From Sulfurospirillum diekertiae (GTDB taxonomy: Bacteria; Campylobacterota; Campylobacteria; Campylobacterales; Sulfurospirillaceae): DNA of 64,000 nt. This document shows positions 24,664-32,410 of this stretch, one piece after another. Below the pieces are notes generated by a model. The model ran no database searches. It had not been told where the DNA came from and saw nothing but the letters and a program-made list of their open reading frames with translations. The stretch covers positions 2,046,001 through 2,110,000 of the forward strand of contig NZ_CP023275.1 of the NCBI RefSeq assembly GCF_002309535.1, read 5' to 3'. The stretch's first letter is position 1, and each line of letters starts with the position of its first letter. Both the position numbers and the translations under genes were made by a program.

Positions 24664-25893
24664 GTGAGCACTTACGTGGGTAGACAACCTATTTTTGATA
24701 AAGAAGGTGTGTGCTTTGGGTATGAGCTCTTGTACCGTTCATGTGATCAGAATAATATAGCGACGTTTCAAGATAGCGCTAAAGCAACAGCACGTGTAAT
24801 GGTCAACATGGTTCACAATATTGGTCTTGCGCCTATTATTGGACAAAAAGTAGGTTATATCAATGTTGATGAGACGATGCTCTTTAGTGATGCTATTTTA
24901 CTTCTCCCTAAAGAACATTTTGGCTTTGAGATTCTAGAACATACACAAGTCTCCCCAGCCTTATTTGAACGTGTGAAGCATTTGAATAGCCTTGGGTATC
25001 GTTTTTCGCTAGATGATTTTGATTGCAGCGATGCCATGATCAACGCTTATAAGCCACTTTTCCCTTATATTGAAATCATCAAAGTCGATATCCAAGCGAT
25101 TGGTCTTCCCAATCTTAAAGCCTCTATTGATAAACTTAAAACACACATTCCTCTCCTTGCAGAAAAAATAGAAACGCATGAAGAGTATGAAGCCTGCCGA
25201 AAACTTAACTTTCATTTGTTTCAAGGGTATTTTTTTGAGAAACCTGTTATTTTAAGCGGCAAACAAATTGAGCCGCTAACCGCCAATGCCTTAAGATTGA
25301 TGAACTGTATTCAAGGGAATAATGATGTTGCTTACATCACAGAAAAGTTTGAAACATGTCCTGATCTTGTGTATAACCTTTTACGTCATGTCAATTCGGG
25401 TGCTTATCATTTCAAAAATAAAATTACATCCATTAAACAGATGATCTTACTTTTAGGACCTCAAAAAATTCTTTCATGGTTAGGACTTTTTTTATACGGT
25501 GCACCCCAAAATCACCCCTTTGGAATAGAAATTTTCAACAATGCAAAATTTAGAGCTAAAGCGATGGAAGAACTTGCCATTACCTGTAAAAAAGCCGAAC
25601 TTGCAAACAAAGCTTTTTTAACGGGGAGTCTTTCATTGATTGATACGTATTTGAATATTTCCATGCTAGAATTTCTCAACCATGTCAATCTTGATGATGA
25701 AATTAAAACAGCCCTTCTCTTTCATGAGGGATTTTTAGGTGAACTACTGTTTATCGCAACGGAAATGAACCATTCAAGTGATACGGATGCGACTATTTCT
25801 GCACTTAAACATTACCCTTGTTTTAAGACAGATCAATTGTATAATGCTTGCACCAATGCAACTCTTTTTGTCGAAAATACAGAACACGAATAA
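24664..25893 (+). CDS. EAL-HDOD signalling protein (YuxH/CdgJ type)
   Basis: A 409-residue protein. Residues ~3-200 form an EAL-like domain that opens YVGRQPIFDKEGVCFGYELLYRS, where the EAL triad is replaced by ELL; such domains usually bind but do not cleave c-di-GMP. Residues ~205-405 are an HDOD domain (VYNLLRHVNSGAYHFKNKITSIKQMILLLGP). Proteins of this layout control motility or stress output. Start is GTG at 24664 behind AAGGAG. The selenoprotein gene starts 17 bases after its stop. Confidence 0.88.
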   Translation: MSTYVGRQPIFDKEGVCFGYELLYRSCDQNNIATFQDSAKATARVMVNMVHNIGLAPIIGQKVGYINVDETMLFSDAILLLPKEHFGFEILEHTQVSPALFERVKHLNSLGYRFSLDDFDCSDAMINAYKPLFPYIEIIKVDIQAIGLPNLKASIDKLKTHIPLLAEKIETHEEYEACRKLNFHLFQGYFFEKPVILSGKQIEPLTANALRLMNCIQGNNDVAYITEKFETCPDLVYNLLRHVNSGAYHFKNKITSIKQMILLLGPQKILSWLGLFLYGAPQNHPFGIEIFNNAKFRAKAMEELAITCKKAELANKAFLTGSLSLIDTYLNISMLEFLNHVNLDDEIKTALLFHEGFLGELLFIATEMNHSSDTDATISALKHYPCFKTDQLYNACTNATLFVENTEHE

Positions 25894-25909
25894 AACATAA
25901 GGAATGAAT

Positions 25910-26155
25910 ATGAATATTGTCATCTACTACTGTACACGCTGAGGATATATGCCAAGAGCTTTCCGTGTGAAAGATGAAATTTTAAGTGCCTATCCAAATG
26001 CCAAAACAACCCTTTCCCCAAAAACAGGCGGATTTTTCGATGTTGTCGTTGACGACATTGTTATTTTTTCCAAAACGGAAAAAATTGGTACACCCATAGA
26101 GCGCTTTCCTGAAGTGGGAGAGATAGTTTCACTGCTTCAAAAAGCAGGTTATTAG
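25910..26155 (+). CDS. SelW-like (Rdx family) selenoprotein with in-frame UGA
   Basis: Eighty-one residues if UGA at 25940-25942 is read as selenocysteine. The start is MNIVIYYCTRUGYMPRA, giving the CxxU redox motif (C8, U11) of prokaryotic SelW-like proteins. The remainder (VKDEILSAYPNAK, GGFFDVVVDDIVIFSK, FPEVGEIVSLLQ) matches the small thioredoxin-like Rdx fold. ATG at 25910 has AAGGA seven bases upstream. Standard gene calling would start at the internal ATG 25949 and lose the active site. A hairpin 16 bases after the UGA could be the SECIS. Redox partner unknown. Confidence 0.85.
25959..25973 (+). promoter_or_regulatory. Candidate bacterial SECIS hairpin
   Basis: CTTTC-cgtgt-GAAAG begins 16 bases after the UGA codon, within the coding sequence. 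Bacterial SECIS elements sit at this distance and carry a G/U-containing loop; this loop has GU. The stem is short and AT-rich, so the exact element is tentative. Confidence 0.4.
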
Positions 26156-26157
26156 CC

Positions 26158-26169
26158 TTTACATGTAAA
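26158..26169. repeat. TTTACATGTAAA palindrome, copy 16 (18-bp perfect palindrome)
   Basis: Exact 12-mer just past the selenoprotein stop, extended to the perfect 18-mer GCCTTTACATGTAAAGGC (26155-26172). Confidence 0.95.
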
Positions 26170-26198
26170 GGCATTGATACTTTTTTTAAAGGTTTTAA

Positions 26199-27758
26199 AT
26201 GGGCTATATTACGACCCTTTTTGTTCGATTTGCCTATTTTTTAGATGCATCCATACGCTACCATCGTGCAAAAGAATTTTGCAGGACACTTTTGGAGTCA
26301 CAACACTCTAAACTCAAATTTTACTTTGATATTTTCATGGTTTTACTGGTTGTTTTCAGTGTTCTTTTCCTTCTGTATGAGGTAAAACATCCTGATGGAC
26401 TACCCTATTTAGATGCTTTTGTACAATTTTCTTTAATTGTTTTTGTCATCGAATATCTTCTACGCTTTTGGATCTATTCAGATAGTCATAAGCTCTTTTT
26501 AGAGGCATATGATCATGCAACCAACAATGACATCCCTTTCTCTCTAAGACGTGCACTTTTTATCATCATTAAGAAAAAACTAGACTATATTTTTTCACCT
26601 CTTGCGATTATTGATCTTTTAGCGATTTTACCAAGCTATCGCCCTCTTCGTTTTTTAAGAATTTTTCTTCTTTTTAGAATTTTTAAGCTCTTTCGTTATG
26701 CCAGAAGTATGAAAACATTTACGGAGATCATTACTGAAAAAAAGTTTGAACTCTTTACCTTAGCGATCTTTGCAAGCTTTGTTATCTTTACGGGAAGCTC
26801 TGCTATTTATATTTTTGAGACACATCAAAATCCAAAAATCAACACCCTTTTTGATGCTATTTATTGGGCAATCGTAACCATGGGTACGGTTGGATATGGT
26901 GATATTGTTCCTGTCACGACAGAAGGTATGGTTGTTTCCATGCTTCTTATTATCTTTGGTGTTGCGATTATTGCATTTTTGACGTCTATTATCGTTTCAT
27001 CATTTCAAAGTAAGCTTATTGAGCTGAAAGAGAGCCGTACCTTTGCCGATGTCGATAAATTGGAAAACTACATTGTTATCTGCGGATACGGACGTGTGGG
27101 AGAAGTGGTCGCCAAAATGCTCCACGAAGATGGCTACAATCTAGTCATTATCGACAATGATCCATCCAAAATTAAATTGGCACAACAAAGAGGACTTATT
27201 GGCATTGTTGCAGATGCCTCTAAAAGTAAAATACTCGGTGCTCTAGGTGTTGGTAAGCGGGCAGCACAAATCATTTGCGCAACCAATAGCGATGAACTGA
27301 ATGTCTTTATCACCCTCACCGCGCGAAGCCTCAGTAAACAGATTATTATCATCGCGCGAGTCATTAAAAATACCCATAAGAAGAAATACTTTTTAGCAGG
27401 TGCCAATTATGCTTTTGGTGCCGATGAAACCATAGGATTAATGGGAGCGCAATATATTGATCAGCCGATCTCTTATGCAGCCCTTGAAGAGATGCTCACA
27501 GAGAATACTGGCGTTATTTTTGATATCATCACCATTCATGAACATTCTTGCTTTACCAATAAAACGATTGAAGTACTCTCACTTCATGAAAAAAGGCTAC
27601 TTCTTTTTGGTATTTTACGTAAAGATGAGAGCGTCCCTTTTCATTTTAATCCATCGAACGATTTTGTACTTAAAGATCATGACATGCTCATCATCATGGG
27701 AAGAAAACACCACATCAATATCCTACGCAAACTCAATGATAAAAGGAGCGTTCTATGA
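26199..27758 (+). CDS. Voltage-gated-type potassium channel with RCK domain
   Basis: A 519-residue protein. Six membrane helices include an S4-like arginine-rich helix (FLRIFLLFRIFKLFRYAR), a pore loop with the selectivity filter TMGTVGYGD near residue 230, and a C-terminal TrkA-N Rossmann domain (ICGYGRVGEVVAKML) plus a TrkA-C-like domain. It probably conducts K+ under nucleotide control. Its stop overlaps the start of a second RCK protein as ATGA. Confidence 0.92.
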   Translation: MGYITTLFVRFAYFLDASIRYHRAKEFCRTLLESQHSKLKFYFDIFMVLLVVFSVLFLLYEVKHPDGLPYLDAFVQFSLIVFVIEYLLRFWIYSDSHKLFLEAYDHATNNDIPFSLRRALFIIIKKKLDYIFSPLAIIDLLAILPSYRPLRFLRIFLLFRIFKLFRYARSMKTFTEIITEKKFELFTLAIFASFVIFTGSSAIYIFETHQNPKINTLFDAIYWAIVTMGTVGYGDIVPVTTEGMVVSMLLIIFGVAIIAFLTSIIVSSFQSKLIELKESRTFADVDKLENYIVICGYGRVGEVVAKMLHEDGYNLVIIDNDPSKIKLAQQRGLIGIVADASKSKILGALGVGKRAAQIICATNSDELNVFITLTARSLSKQIIIIARVIKNTHKKKYFLAGANYAFGADETIGLMGAQYIDQPISYAALEEMLTENTGVIFDIITIHEHSCFTNKTIEVLSLHEKRLLLFGILRKDESVPFHFNPSNDFVLKDHDMLIIMGRKHHINILRKLNDKRSVL

Positions 27759-28450
27759 ATGATAGTAAAATTCTCCTTTTTGGTTTTACACGTTCCGCTA
27801 TCGAGATAGGAACAAGGCTTAAAGCACAAGGTTATACTTTTACCTATATTGACAACGATCCAACATTGTTGCCAAGGGCAAAAAAACTTGGATGCAATCT
27901 TTTAATACTCGACTACAGCGATGATGAAACACTTGTAACTCTGGGTATTGGAGAAGATGTCAAATTCGTCTTTACCCTTTTTGAAGAAGACGTTCAAAAT
28001 GTTTTTTTAACACTTTCAATTCGCTCCCTTGATCCAAAAGTTGAAATTATTGCAACAACTCACACTAAAGATGCCATTCATAAACTTGAAATTGCAGGAG
28101 CAAGTACCGTTTTAGATCCCTATCAAATGTGCGGTAAAAGAATCTATAAACTGATTACCCAACCTGAAGTTATGCAGGTGCTTGATGAAACTATTTTTGG
28201 AACAGAAGACATTAATATGGAGCAGATTACTATTACGGCTCACTCTACTTTAAACGGTATCATGCTCAAAGAGTGCTATCCAACACAGAAGTACAACATG
28301 CTTTTAGTGGGAATTCATGATAAAGAGCTCAAAAAAGAGTTTATTTTTATCACGGAAGGACACGACCATAAACTTGATTCTGGTGATATTTTAGTTGTTA
28401 TCGGACAGAGTGCTGAGATTGAGCGCTTTAAGATGGATTATCAGCTATAA
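27755..28450 (+). CDS. TrkA-N/TrkA-C (RCK) domain protein
   Basis: A 231-residue soluble protein with a Rossmann-like N-terminus (ILLFGFTRSAIEIGTRLKAQG, then TYIDNDPTLL) and a TrkA-C-like end (ELKKEFIFITEG...SGDILVVIGQ). It lacks membrane segments and is coupled to the K+ channel gene. The glycine motif is degenerate (GFTRSAIEIG), so NAD(H) binding is uncertain. A hetero-octameric gating-ring partner for the channel is the likely role. Confidence 0.82.
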   Translation: MNDSKILLFGFTRSAIEIGTRLKAQGYTFTYIDNDPTLLPRAKKLGCNLLILDYSDDETLVTLGIGEDVKFVFTLFEEDVQNVFLTLSIRSLDPKVEIIATTHTKDAIHKLEIAGASTVLDPYQMCGKRIYKLITQPEVMQVLDETIFGTEDINMEQITITAHSTLNGIMLKECYPTQKYNMLLVGIHDKELKKEFIFITEGHDHKLDSGDILVVIGQSAEIERFKMDYQL

Positions 28451-29356
28451 GAGCGGAACGATTAAAAACAGTGTTCCAACACACGCTAGTGTTTCAAGTG
28501 TGGTGATAGACGCCATCAATGAAACATCTCCGCCAAGCTCTCGTGCTAATATATGTGCTGAAGTCGCTGTTGGCATCGAAGCAAAGATAACAGTGATACA
28601 TAAACTCATTCCTACCAGTCCCATTAATTGGGCTAGCCCATAGGCGATCATGGGGAAAATGACCAATTTGGCAACACTTGAAACCACTAACTCTTTTTTA
28701 GCATGTTTCAAATATTTAAGTTCTAACCCTACACCAACGGACAACAATCCCATGGGCAAGGCTGCATGACTGACAATAGCAATACTTTTTAAAATAAAAA
28801 CAGGGAGAGGAATACCAAAAGCATTGATGGCACCACCAATCACACAAGCACCAATTAAAGGATTTTTAACGATTGTTTTAAAAAATGAGCTTAGAGAAAA
28901 TTTGCCATCGCGCGTATAAATTGCAAAAACAGAGATACATAAGATATTGAGAAATGGAATGGCAAAGGCAATTACAATTGCAGCTAAAACCAATCCTTCT
29001 CCACCATAAACAGCATTGACCAAAGCTAAAAAAACATAAGTATTAAAACGAATGCCCCCTTGAACAATGGACGTAAATGCCCTATTTTCAAAATGTAAAA
29101 TCAAATTCAGCAAAACTAAAATGATTAAAATAATAAAAATCCCAAAGAGGGAAGCCAAGACAAGATTGACGGTATAGGTTAAATCAATTTTAGCAACGGC
29201 CAACTCGTATACCAACAAGCAAGGCATGAGAACATAATAAGTAAATTTATCCATCTTTGGCCAGAAATCCGTTGATGGAAATTTTGCATGCTTAAATGCA
29301 TACCCAATAAAAATAATTAAACAAATAGGGAGAAGTGCATTCAGTACATAGTTCAT
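28445..29356 (-). CDS. AEC-family (auxin efflux carrier type) transporter
   Basis: A 303-residue membrane protein with about ten helices, matching the bacterial AEC group of putative permeases (LLPICLIIFIGYAFKH, GGIRFNTYVFLALV, NPLIGACVIGGAINAFGIPLP, FASMPTATSAHILARELGGD). Substrates in the family include malate and other organic acids; none can be assigned. It is convergent with the RCK gene, overlapping it by six bases, and lies three bases after the SUI1-like gene. Confidence 0.85.
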   Translation of the reverse strand: MNYVLNALLPICLIIFIGYAFKHAKFPSTDFWPKMDKFTYYVLMPCLLVYELAVAKIDLTYTVNLVLASLFGIFIILIILVLLNLILHFENRAFTSIVQGGIRFNTYVFLALVNAVYGGEGLVLAAIVIAFAIPFLNILCISVFAIYTRDGKFSLSSFFKTIVKNPLIGACVIGGAINAFGIPLPVFILKSIAIVSHAALPMGLLSVGVGLELKYLKHAKKELVVSSVAKLVIFPMIAYGLAQLMGLVGMSLCITVIFASMPTATSAHILARELGGDVSLMASITTLETLACVGTLFLIVPLL

Positions 29357-29358
29357 TA

Positions 29359-29697
29359 TTATCCCTTAAATCGAAATCCTTCATTCACTAAAAAGCCTTT
29401 GAGTTTTTCACGACATTCGCCTTGAAATTCCATCCATTCTTCTTTACATGTACCGCCACTGCCCAGCTTTTTTTTAAGCAAAGAGCAGAGTTTGGTCAAA
29501 TCTTCTTTTTCAAGAAAAAAAGGACCAACCATCGAAACAGGCTTACCTTGACGCTTTTCCATCTTTAACACTAAAAAATGTTTCGAAGGAAGTTTGATTT
29601 CTGTTGACTTTAAGGAAGTTTTTTCTTCCTCAAAATGCCATCCATCCTCTTTATCGAGCGCAGAGCCAATACTAAAAAGTAACTTTTTATCTGCCAT
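29359..29697 (-). CDS. SUI1/eIF1-family protein (YciH-like)
   Basis: About 112 residues. The C-terminal half (VLKMEKRQGKPVSMVGPFFLEKEDLTKLCSLLKKKLGSGGTCKEEWMEFQG) is the SUI1 fold found in bacterial YciH. The role of YciH in bacterial initiation fidelity is only partly known. I start at MADKKLLF (29697) behind GAGAG, which overlaps the ABC-F stop by 11 bases. A near-copy of the iterated palindrome (TTTACATGTACC, 29453) encodes GTCK. Confidence 0.85.
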   Translation of the reverse strand: MADKKLLFSIGSALDKEDGWHFEEEKTSLKSTEIKLPSKHFLVLKMEKRQGKPVSMVGPFFLEKEDLTKLCSLLKKKLGSGGTCKEEWMEFQGECREKLKGFLVNEGFRFKG

Positions 29698-31282
29698 ATG
29701 TCTCTCTAAAGGCTTCATAATCACCTTTAAAATCAATCACTGCTCCATCCGGATGCAGTTCAATAATACGTGTTGCAAACGCATCAATGAGCTCTCTATC
29801 GTGAGTAACACAGATAACATTTCCAGGGAATTTAAAGAGCCCTTCTCCTAACGCAATAATAGCCTCGAGATCAAGGTGATTATCGGGTTCATCAAGGACT
29901 AAGAAATTGCCCTTTTGAAGCATCATTTTAGAGAGCATCATGCGATGTTTTTCACCACCACTCAGCTGTGAAACACTTTTCTTTTGTTCTTCACCAGAGA
30001 AAAGCATACGTCCTAGGCATTTTCTAATCTCATCAAGATCTTTTTTCTCATCATACTGTTGTAGCCACTCAAAGAGTTGAAAATCACCCGTAATGATATC
30101 GGTTGTATTTTGAGGAAAGTAACTTGGAATAATCGTTGCGCCCCATTTGATTGTGCCAGCATCTGATTCTAATTGTTCCATAATGATGTTACAAAGTGTT
30201 GTTTTACCCACACCATTGTGTCCAATCAATGCTATTTTTTCGCCTTTCTCAACTTTGAAACTCATGCTATGAATGACTTTTTGATCGCCATAGCTTTTTT
30301 CAATCCCTTCAACTTCAAGGACTTCGTTACCGATGTCGCGTCCCATACGGAAAACAATACTTGGATCACGGCGTGAAGATGTTTGAATGTCAGCGATATC
30401 AAGTTTTTCAAGTCTTTTTTGACGGGAAGTAGCTTGTTTTGCTTTAGAAGCATTGGCCGAGAAACGTCTAACAAACGCCTCAAGTTCTTCTTTCTCTTTC
30501 AGTTTTTTATCTCTATCCACTTCTTGTTGCTTGGCAATTAAGTTTGCTGCCATGTACCATTCATCATAATTGCCCGTAAATTCGCGGATTTTTTTAAAAT
30601 CCACATCTAAAATATTGGTAACAACAGAGTTAAGGAAGTGTCTATCATGGGAGATAACCACCATCGTACCCTCATGGCGTAGCAATTGCTCTTCTAACCA
30701 TGAAATCGCTTCAAGATCCAGGTTATTGGTAGGCTCATCCAAGAAGAGAACGTCAGGTTTAGGATAAAGCACTTGGGCGAGCAAAATCTTAAATTTATCA
30801 CCACCGGTAAGTTCACTCATTAATGTCTCTTGCGCATCAACAGGAAAGCCAAGAGAGCCTAGAATTTTCTCAATATTCACTTCTACTTCATAAGTTGGGT
30901 CTTCTTCTGCACAGATAATCTCAAGCTCGGCTAAACGGTCATTTACTTTATCGTCTGCAAAATCACCGGTAGCATACAAGTGCTCTTTTTCTTTAATCGC
31001 ATCAAACAAACGCTTGTTGCCATACATAACCGCATCTTTAAGGGTAAACTCTTCGAAAGCATATTGATTTTGATTTAAAACACCGACTCTTAGGCCATTT
31101 TCAATTGAAATATTGCCACTGGTTGCTTCGATTTGTCTTGACAAAATTTTTAAAAAGGTTGTTTTCCCAGCGCCATTGGCACCGATAAGGCCGTAGCGTT
31201 TACCTTTGTCAAGTTTTAAATTGATATTTTCAAATAAAAGCTGATGCGCAAAACGCATCGTTAAATTGTTCACTTCTACCAT
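29687..31282 (-). CDS. ABC-F ATPase (YbiT-like translation factor)
   Basis: A 531-residue soluble protein with two ABC cassettes and no membrane part. The first Walker A is GANGAGKTT near residue 34 with DVLFLDEPTNNLDLEAI. The second is GHNGVGKTT near 345 with LSGGEKHRMMLSKMML and FLVLDEPDNHLDLEAI. The first signature is altered (LTGGDKFKI). The opening MVEVNNLTMRFAHQLLFENINLKLDKGKRYGLIGANG is closest to YbiT in my recall. ABC-F proteins act on the ribosome. Confidence 0.9.
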   Translation of the reverse strand: MVEVNNLTMRFAHQLLFENINLKLDKGKRYGLIGANGAGKTTFLKILSRQIEATSGNISIENGLRVGVLNQNQYAFEEFTLKDAVMYGNKRLFDAIKEKEHLYATGDFADDKVNDRLAELEIICAEEDPTYEVEVNIEKILGSLGFPVDAQETLMSELTGGDKFKILLAQVLYPKPDVLFLDEPTNNLDLEAISWLEEQLLRHEGTMVVISHDRHFLNSVVTNILDVDFKKIREFTGNYDEWYMAANLIAKQQEVDRDKKLKEKEELEAFVRRFSANASKAKQATSRQKRLEKLDIADIQTSSRRDPSIVFRMGRDIGNEVLEVEGIEKSYGDQKVIHSMSFKVEKGEKIALIGHNGVGKTTLCNIIMEQLESDAGTIKWGATIIPSYFPQNTTDIITGDFQLFEWLQQYDEKKDLDEIRKCLGRMLFSGEEQKKSVSQLSGGEKHRMMLSKMMLQKGNFLVLDEPDNHLDLEAIIALGEGLFKFPGNVICVTHDRELIDAFATRIIELHPDGAVIDFKGDYEAFRETYGR

Positions 31283-31759
31283 AGATGACTCTTTCTTTTT
31301 TTCGCGGATTATAACACCCTATAGCTTGTTTCCACATTTATCTCTTACGATGATTCTATTGTATCAAGCTAATTTGAGTTCAAATTACGCAGAATACGAG
31401 ACAATTGATTCATGATAAAGACACTTCTCGTTTTAAACTATTTGTTAAATTTTTTATATGAAAAGAGAAATGATGCTTTTAAGAATGCTGAATTTTCTAT
31501 TACACTATTCAATTAAAAATCCTTAATATAGGTTCATTAAAATAAATAATACTTATATAATGAAATAAAACTTTTAGAAGGACAAGAGCATCATTAGTCG
31601 AGAGTGAAAGTTGAAATATAAAGCAAAATATAAATTTTTATATTAAGCTATATTCATGCTATAAAGTTAATATATAATTTTGGCATGAAAAGAGTCGATG
31701 TTGCAAATAAGTCTATACTAGTCTATTAATTCTACTAAACAAACCATAGAGGATAGTCT
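31283..31759. other. 477-base AT-rich divergent intergenic region upstream of hyf
   Basis: No gene seen. It carries the promoters of the ABC-F gene (minus) and the hyf operon (plus). Near the hyf side are the 19-bp element shared with the AOR gene (31647-31665) and a TATAAT (31672-31677) after it. A GAGG ribosome site precedes the hyfA ATG. Confidence 0.6.
31647..31665 (+). promoter_or_regulatory. 19-bp element shared with the AOR promoter region
   Basis: GCTATATTCATGCTATAAA, a direct repeat of GCTATA at 11-base spacing, 95 bases before hyfA and just upstream of TATAAT. A copy with one difference lies at 44180-44198 before the tungsten aldehyde oxidoreductase gene. A transcription factor site or a shared promoter element is inferred. 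Confidence 0.5.
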
Positions 31760-32410
31760 ATGTCTAAAGTTCATAAATTCGTTATTACAAACTCTGACCT
31801 CTGCATTGCTTGTAACGCCTGCATGAAAACATGCGTTAAAAATGCCTATGCACGTGGGAAACTCTCCAAGAAAAGACTTGATGTTCTCTCGTTAGAGAGC
31901 GGTAAAATGCCCAACCAATGTCGCCAATGCGATGATGCCCCATGTGCTAATGTTTGTCCAACGGGTGCCCTTCGTATTGCTAATTCATGTGTTGAGCTTT
32001 GTGAGGAAATCTGTATCGGCTGTAAGCTCTGCACGATTGCCTGCCCTTATGGAGCAATCAACATTGACGCAGAATTTCCTCCTTCAATTATAGAGGAAGT
32101 AGAGCGACACTTGGAAGCTGGTTGTATCAGTGGGCTTAAAAGCATTGCTATCAAATGCGATATGTGTGATGGCATAGAAACGGGTCCTGCATGTGTCAGT
32201 GCCTGTCCAACAGGTGCATTAGTCATGGTAGATCCAGTTTTGGGTGAGTGTAAATTTGGCAAAAAAGTCAAAGGCGATATGACGCCTTTTCTAAAAGCTA
32301 TCGTGCCTGATGTTACATTTACAAATATTCCGGCTCCGGAAATTAAAAAACCCAAAGAACCCAAACCCGCTCCCGCTGAAACTTTAGAAACCAACAAAGA
32401 GGAAGCATAA
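31760..32410 (+). CDS. hyfA: Hydrogenase 4-type ferredoxin subunit
   Basis: A 216-residue polyferredoxin with four 4Fe-4S cysteine groups (CIACNACMKTC, CRQCDDAPCANVC, CEEICIGCKLCTIAC, CDMCDGIETGPACVSAC), like HycB/HyfA/HydN. It passes electrons between a donor and the hydrogenase core. No formate dehydrogenase gene is in the operon, so the donor is likely ferredoxin or another protein. A proline/lysine-rich tail ends the protein. Its stop overlaps hyfB by one base. Confidence 0.9.
   Translation: MSKVHKFVITNSDLCIACNACMKTCVKNAYARGKLSKKRLDVLSLESGKMPNQCRQCDDAPCANVCPTGALRIANSCVELCEEICIGCKLCTIACPYGAINIDAEFPPSIIEEVERHLEAGCISGLKSIAIKCDMCDGIETGPACVSACPTGALVMVDPVLGECKFGKKVKGDMTPFLKAIVPDVTFTNIPAPEIKKPKEPKPAPAETLETNKEEA

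Noticed and set aside
25949-26155. A 68-residue protein starting at ATG 25949
   Set aside because: It lacks a good RBS and omits the conserved CxxU redox segment; the UGA-containing frame from 25910 explains the locus better.
31681-31704. Sigma-54 promoter before hyfA (TTGGCAT ... TTGC)
   Set aside because: GG and GC are separated by 19 bases instead of about 10, so the -24/-12 geometry does not fit.
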